Assembly: GCA_902496645.1 (NCBI GenBank)
Contig: CABVBR010000045.1
Coordinates: 1 to 13,506 of the forward strand
Reading direction: 5' to 3'
Length of the DNA stretch: 13,506 nt
Source: an uncultured Collinsella sp.
Lineage (GTDB): Bacteria; Actinomycetota; Coriobacteriia; Coriobacteriales; Coriobacteriaceae
Each line of letters opens with the position of its first letter. Position 1 is the first letter of the stretch. The translations under genes were made by a program, and so were the position numbers. Of this stretch, positions 12,764-13,506 are shown piece by piece. The notes under the pieces are model-generated. The model had not been told where the DNA came from, made no database searches, and worked only from the letters and a program-made list of their open reading frames with translations.

Positions 12764-12812
12764 GTCTTGGTCGGAAACCAAGACGCCTTATGCGCTGATC
12801 GGTAACCAGCGC
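12764..12812 (+). promoter_or_regulatory. rpmE leader with two tandem hairpins (probable L31 autoregulatory element)
   Basis: Hairpin 1 (12764-12784) pairs GTCTTGGT with ACCAAGAC. Hairpin 2 (12792-12812) pairs GCGCTG with CAGCGC. Both are 21 nt long, start 28 nt apart, and share the core TGRTCGGWAACCA at the same position. Their outer stems differ but still pair (GTCT/AGAC against GCGC/GCGC). This covariation suggests selection for structure. It fits a ribosomal-protein leader to which L31 could bind to limit its own synthesis. Leaders for L31 genes have been predicted in several bacterial groups; I cannot confirm here that this one matches a described family. Confidence 0.6.
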
Positions 12813-12834
12813 CTGACCAATAAGGAGTCCTACC

Positions 12835-13260
12835 ATGAAGCAGGGTATCCATCCCCAGTATGTCGAGTGCACGGTGACGTGCTCCTGCGGCAACACCTTC
12901 AAGACGCACGCTACCGTGTCCGAGATGAAGGTCGAGCTTTGCAACGAGTGCCACCCGTTCTACACCGGCCAGCAGAAGTTCGTCGACACCGGTGGACGCG
13001 TCCAGCGCTTCGCCGACAAGTTCGGTGGCGCCGCTGCCGCCCAGCTCAAGAAGGCCGAGGAGGCCAAGGCTGCCAAGGCCGCCAAGGCTGCTGAGGCCGA
13101 GGCCGCTCGCAAGGCCGCCGCTGAGGCTAAGGCTGCCGAGAAGGCTAAGCGTGCCGCTAAGTTTGCCGAGGAGGCTGCCAAGCAGGCCGCCGAGGCTTCC
13201 GCAGAGGCTCCCGTCGAGGAGGCTGCTGCCGAGGCCGAGACCACCGAGGCTGCTGAGTAA
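12835..13260 (+). CDS. rpmE: 50S ribosomal protein bL31 with long Ala/Lys/Glu-rich tail
   Basis: A 141-residue ribosomal protein. Residues 1-65 are a normal zinc-binding bL31: MKQGIHPQYVE, then Cys16 and Cys18 in TCSCGN, Cys36 and Cys39 in LCNECHPFYTG, and the family end TGGRVQRFADKFG. These four cysteines bind zinc in the C+ form of L31, which sits in the intersubunit bridge of the ribosome. The typical protein ends near residue 70. Here a further 75 residues follow, almost only Ala, Lys, Glu and Arg, changing from basic (KAAKAAKAAE) to acidic at the end (APVEEAAAEAETTEAAE), and predicted to be a long helix. Similar tails are seen in Coriobacteriia ribosomal proteins. ATG 12835 has AAGGAGT 6 nt upstream. 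It is a single-gene unit with its own promoter, leader and terminator. Confidence 0.95.
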   Translation: MKQGIHPQYVECTVTCSCGNTFKTHATVSEMKVELCNECHPFYTGQQKFVDTGGRVQRFADKFGGAAAAQLKKAEEAKAAKAAKAAEAEAARKAAAEAKAAEKAKRAAKFAEEAAKQAAEASAEAPVEEAAAEAETTEAAE

Positions 13261-13296
13261 ATAGCTCGCCGAGGACACACTCGCATTCATGGCATG

Positions 13297-13336
13297 AGGG
13301 CCGCGCATCCGGTTGGGTGCGCGGCCCTTTTCCTTT
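13297..13336 (+). terminator. Intrinsic terminator of rpmE
   Basis: AGGGCCGCGCA (13297-13307) and TGCGCGGCCCT (13318-13328) form a perfect 11-bp stem followed by TTTTCCTTTA, 36 nt after the stop codon. Confidence 0.9.
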
Positions 13337-13339
13337 ATT

Positions 13340-13402
13340 GGTGCAAACGAACCTGTCTCCATGGCACCAGATTGGTACGAAGGGGACGGATTGGTTTGCG
13401 CC
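13340..13402. repeat. Imperfect inverted repeat, about 21-nt arms
   Basis: Left arm 13340-13360 (GGTGCAAACGAACCTGTC and onward) pairs with right arm 13382-13402 (GGACGGATTGGTTTGCGCC at its end) at about 16 of 21 positions around a 21-nt centre. There is no reading frame. It resembles an extragenic palindromic element rather than a terminator. Confidence 0.45.
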
Positions 13403-13414
13403 AAATGGCAGAGA

Positions 13415-13442
13415 GACAGCATTTTCCCAGATAAAAGCTGTC
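13415..13442. other. Hairpin downstream of rpmE
   Basis: GACAGC (13415-13420) pairs with GCTGTC (13437-13442), with TTTT and AAAA pairing inside and a one-base bulge. The remaining sequence to 13506 shows no supported gene. Its last 16 bases form a short palindrome (CGGTCGA with TCGACCG). Confidence 0.4.
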
Positions 13443-13506
13443 AAATTAAACCAGTCCCTTTTCGGCGGGTTGGTCGTAGTTATTACGTGGCGGTCGAGGT
13501 CGACCG

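Noticed and set aside
12992..13264. An arginine- and proline-rich plus-strand frame overlapping rpmE
   Set aside because: It is an out-of-frame reading of the Ala/Lys/Glu repeat tail of bL31.

Overview
The window looks like chromosomal DNA from a high-GC Gram-positive bacterium of the class Coriobacteriia, most like Collinsella. This is inferred from GC-rich codon use, the bL31 protein with a long Ala/Lys/Glu tail, and GGGGAC-type intergenic repeats. No 16S or other taxonomic marker is present, so the assignment is a judgement by eye.

Positions 1-4406 are ordinary metabolism. They hold the 3' end of an adenine deaminase gene, two Cof-type HAD phosphatase genes facing each other across a large palindromic repeat, a citrate synthase gene with a clear terminator, and an ACT-domain regulator gene just upstream of citrate synthase on the same strand. 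A 47-nt repeat made of two 27-nt-period units occurs twice in opposite orientation. Both copies begin exactly at the TAG stop codon of a neighbouring gene.

Positions 4407-12683 look like an accessory region inserted between housekeeping genes. Its core is a YozG-type HTH regulator with a DUF2975 membrane protein (minus strand), transcribed divergently from an ABC export cluster (plus strand). The cluster encodes a permease made of two tandem homologous membrane domains, a separate ATPase, a second transporter with membrane domain and ATPase fused in one chain, and a small membrane-anchored extracytoplasmic protein. The three membrane domains share a motif of the form P-G-x4-A-x2-(K/L)-N-G-x-G-x3-Y-P-(I/V), and the two ATPases are close paralogues, so two rearranged versions of one exporter sit side by side. 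A palindrome over the predicted promoter of the HTH/DUF2975 pair is a likely operator. Downstream come three perfect or near-perfect hairpins, a decayed IS256-type transposase, an SdpI/DUF1648-type membrane protein and the stump of a GNAT acetyltransferase. A 70-bp direct repeat (63 of 70 identical) brackets the HTH-ABC segment. The gene set (exporter, membrane protein with HTH, SdpI-like protein) fits peptide export, self-immunity or envelope-stress defence. No substrate gene is clear, although a 43-codon reading frame between the ATPase and fusion genes is a weak candidate.

Positions 12684-13506 return to housekeeping. rpmE (bL31) has its own promoter, a leader with two tandem hairpins that share a core sequence while their stems covary (a probable autoregulatory ribosomal-protein leader), and a strong terminator, followed by palindromic intergenic sequence.
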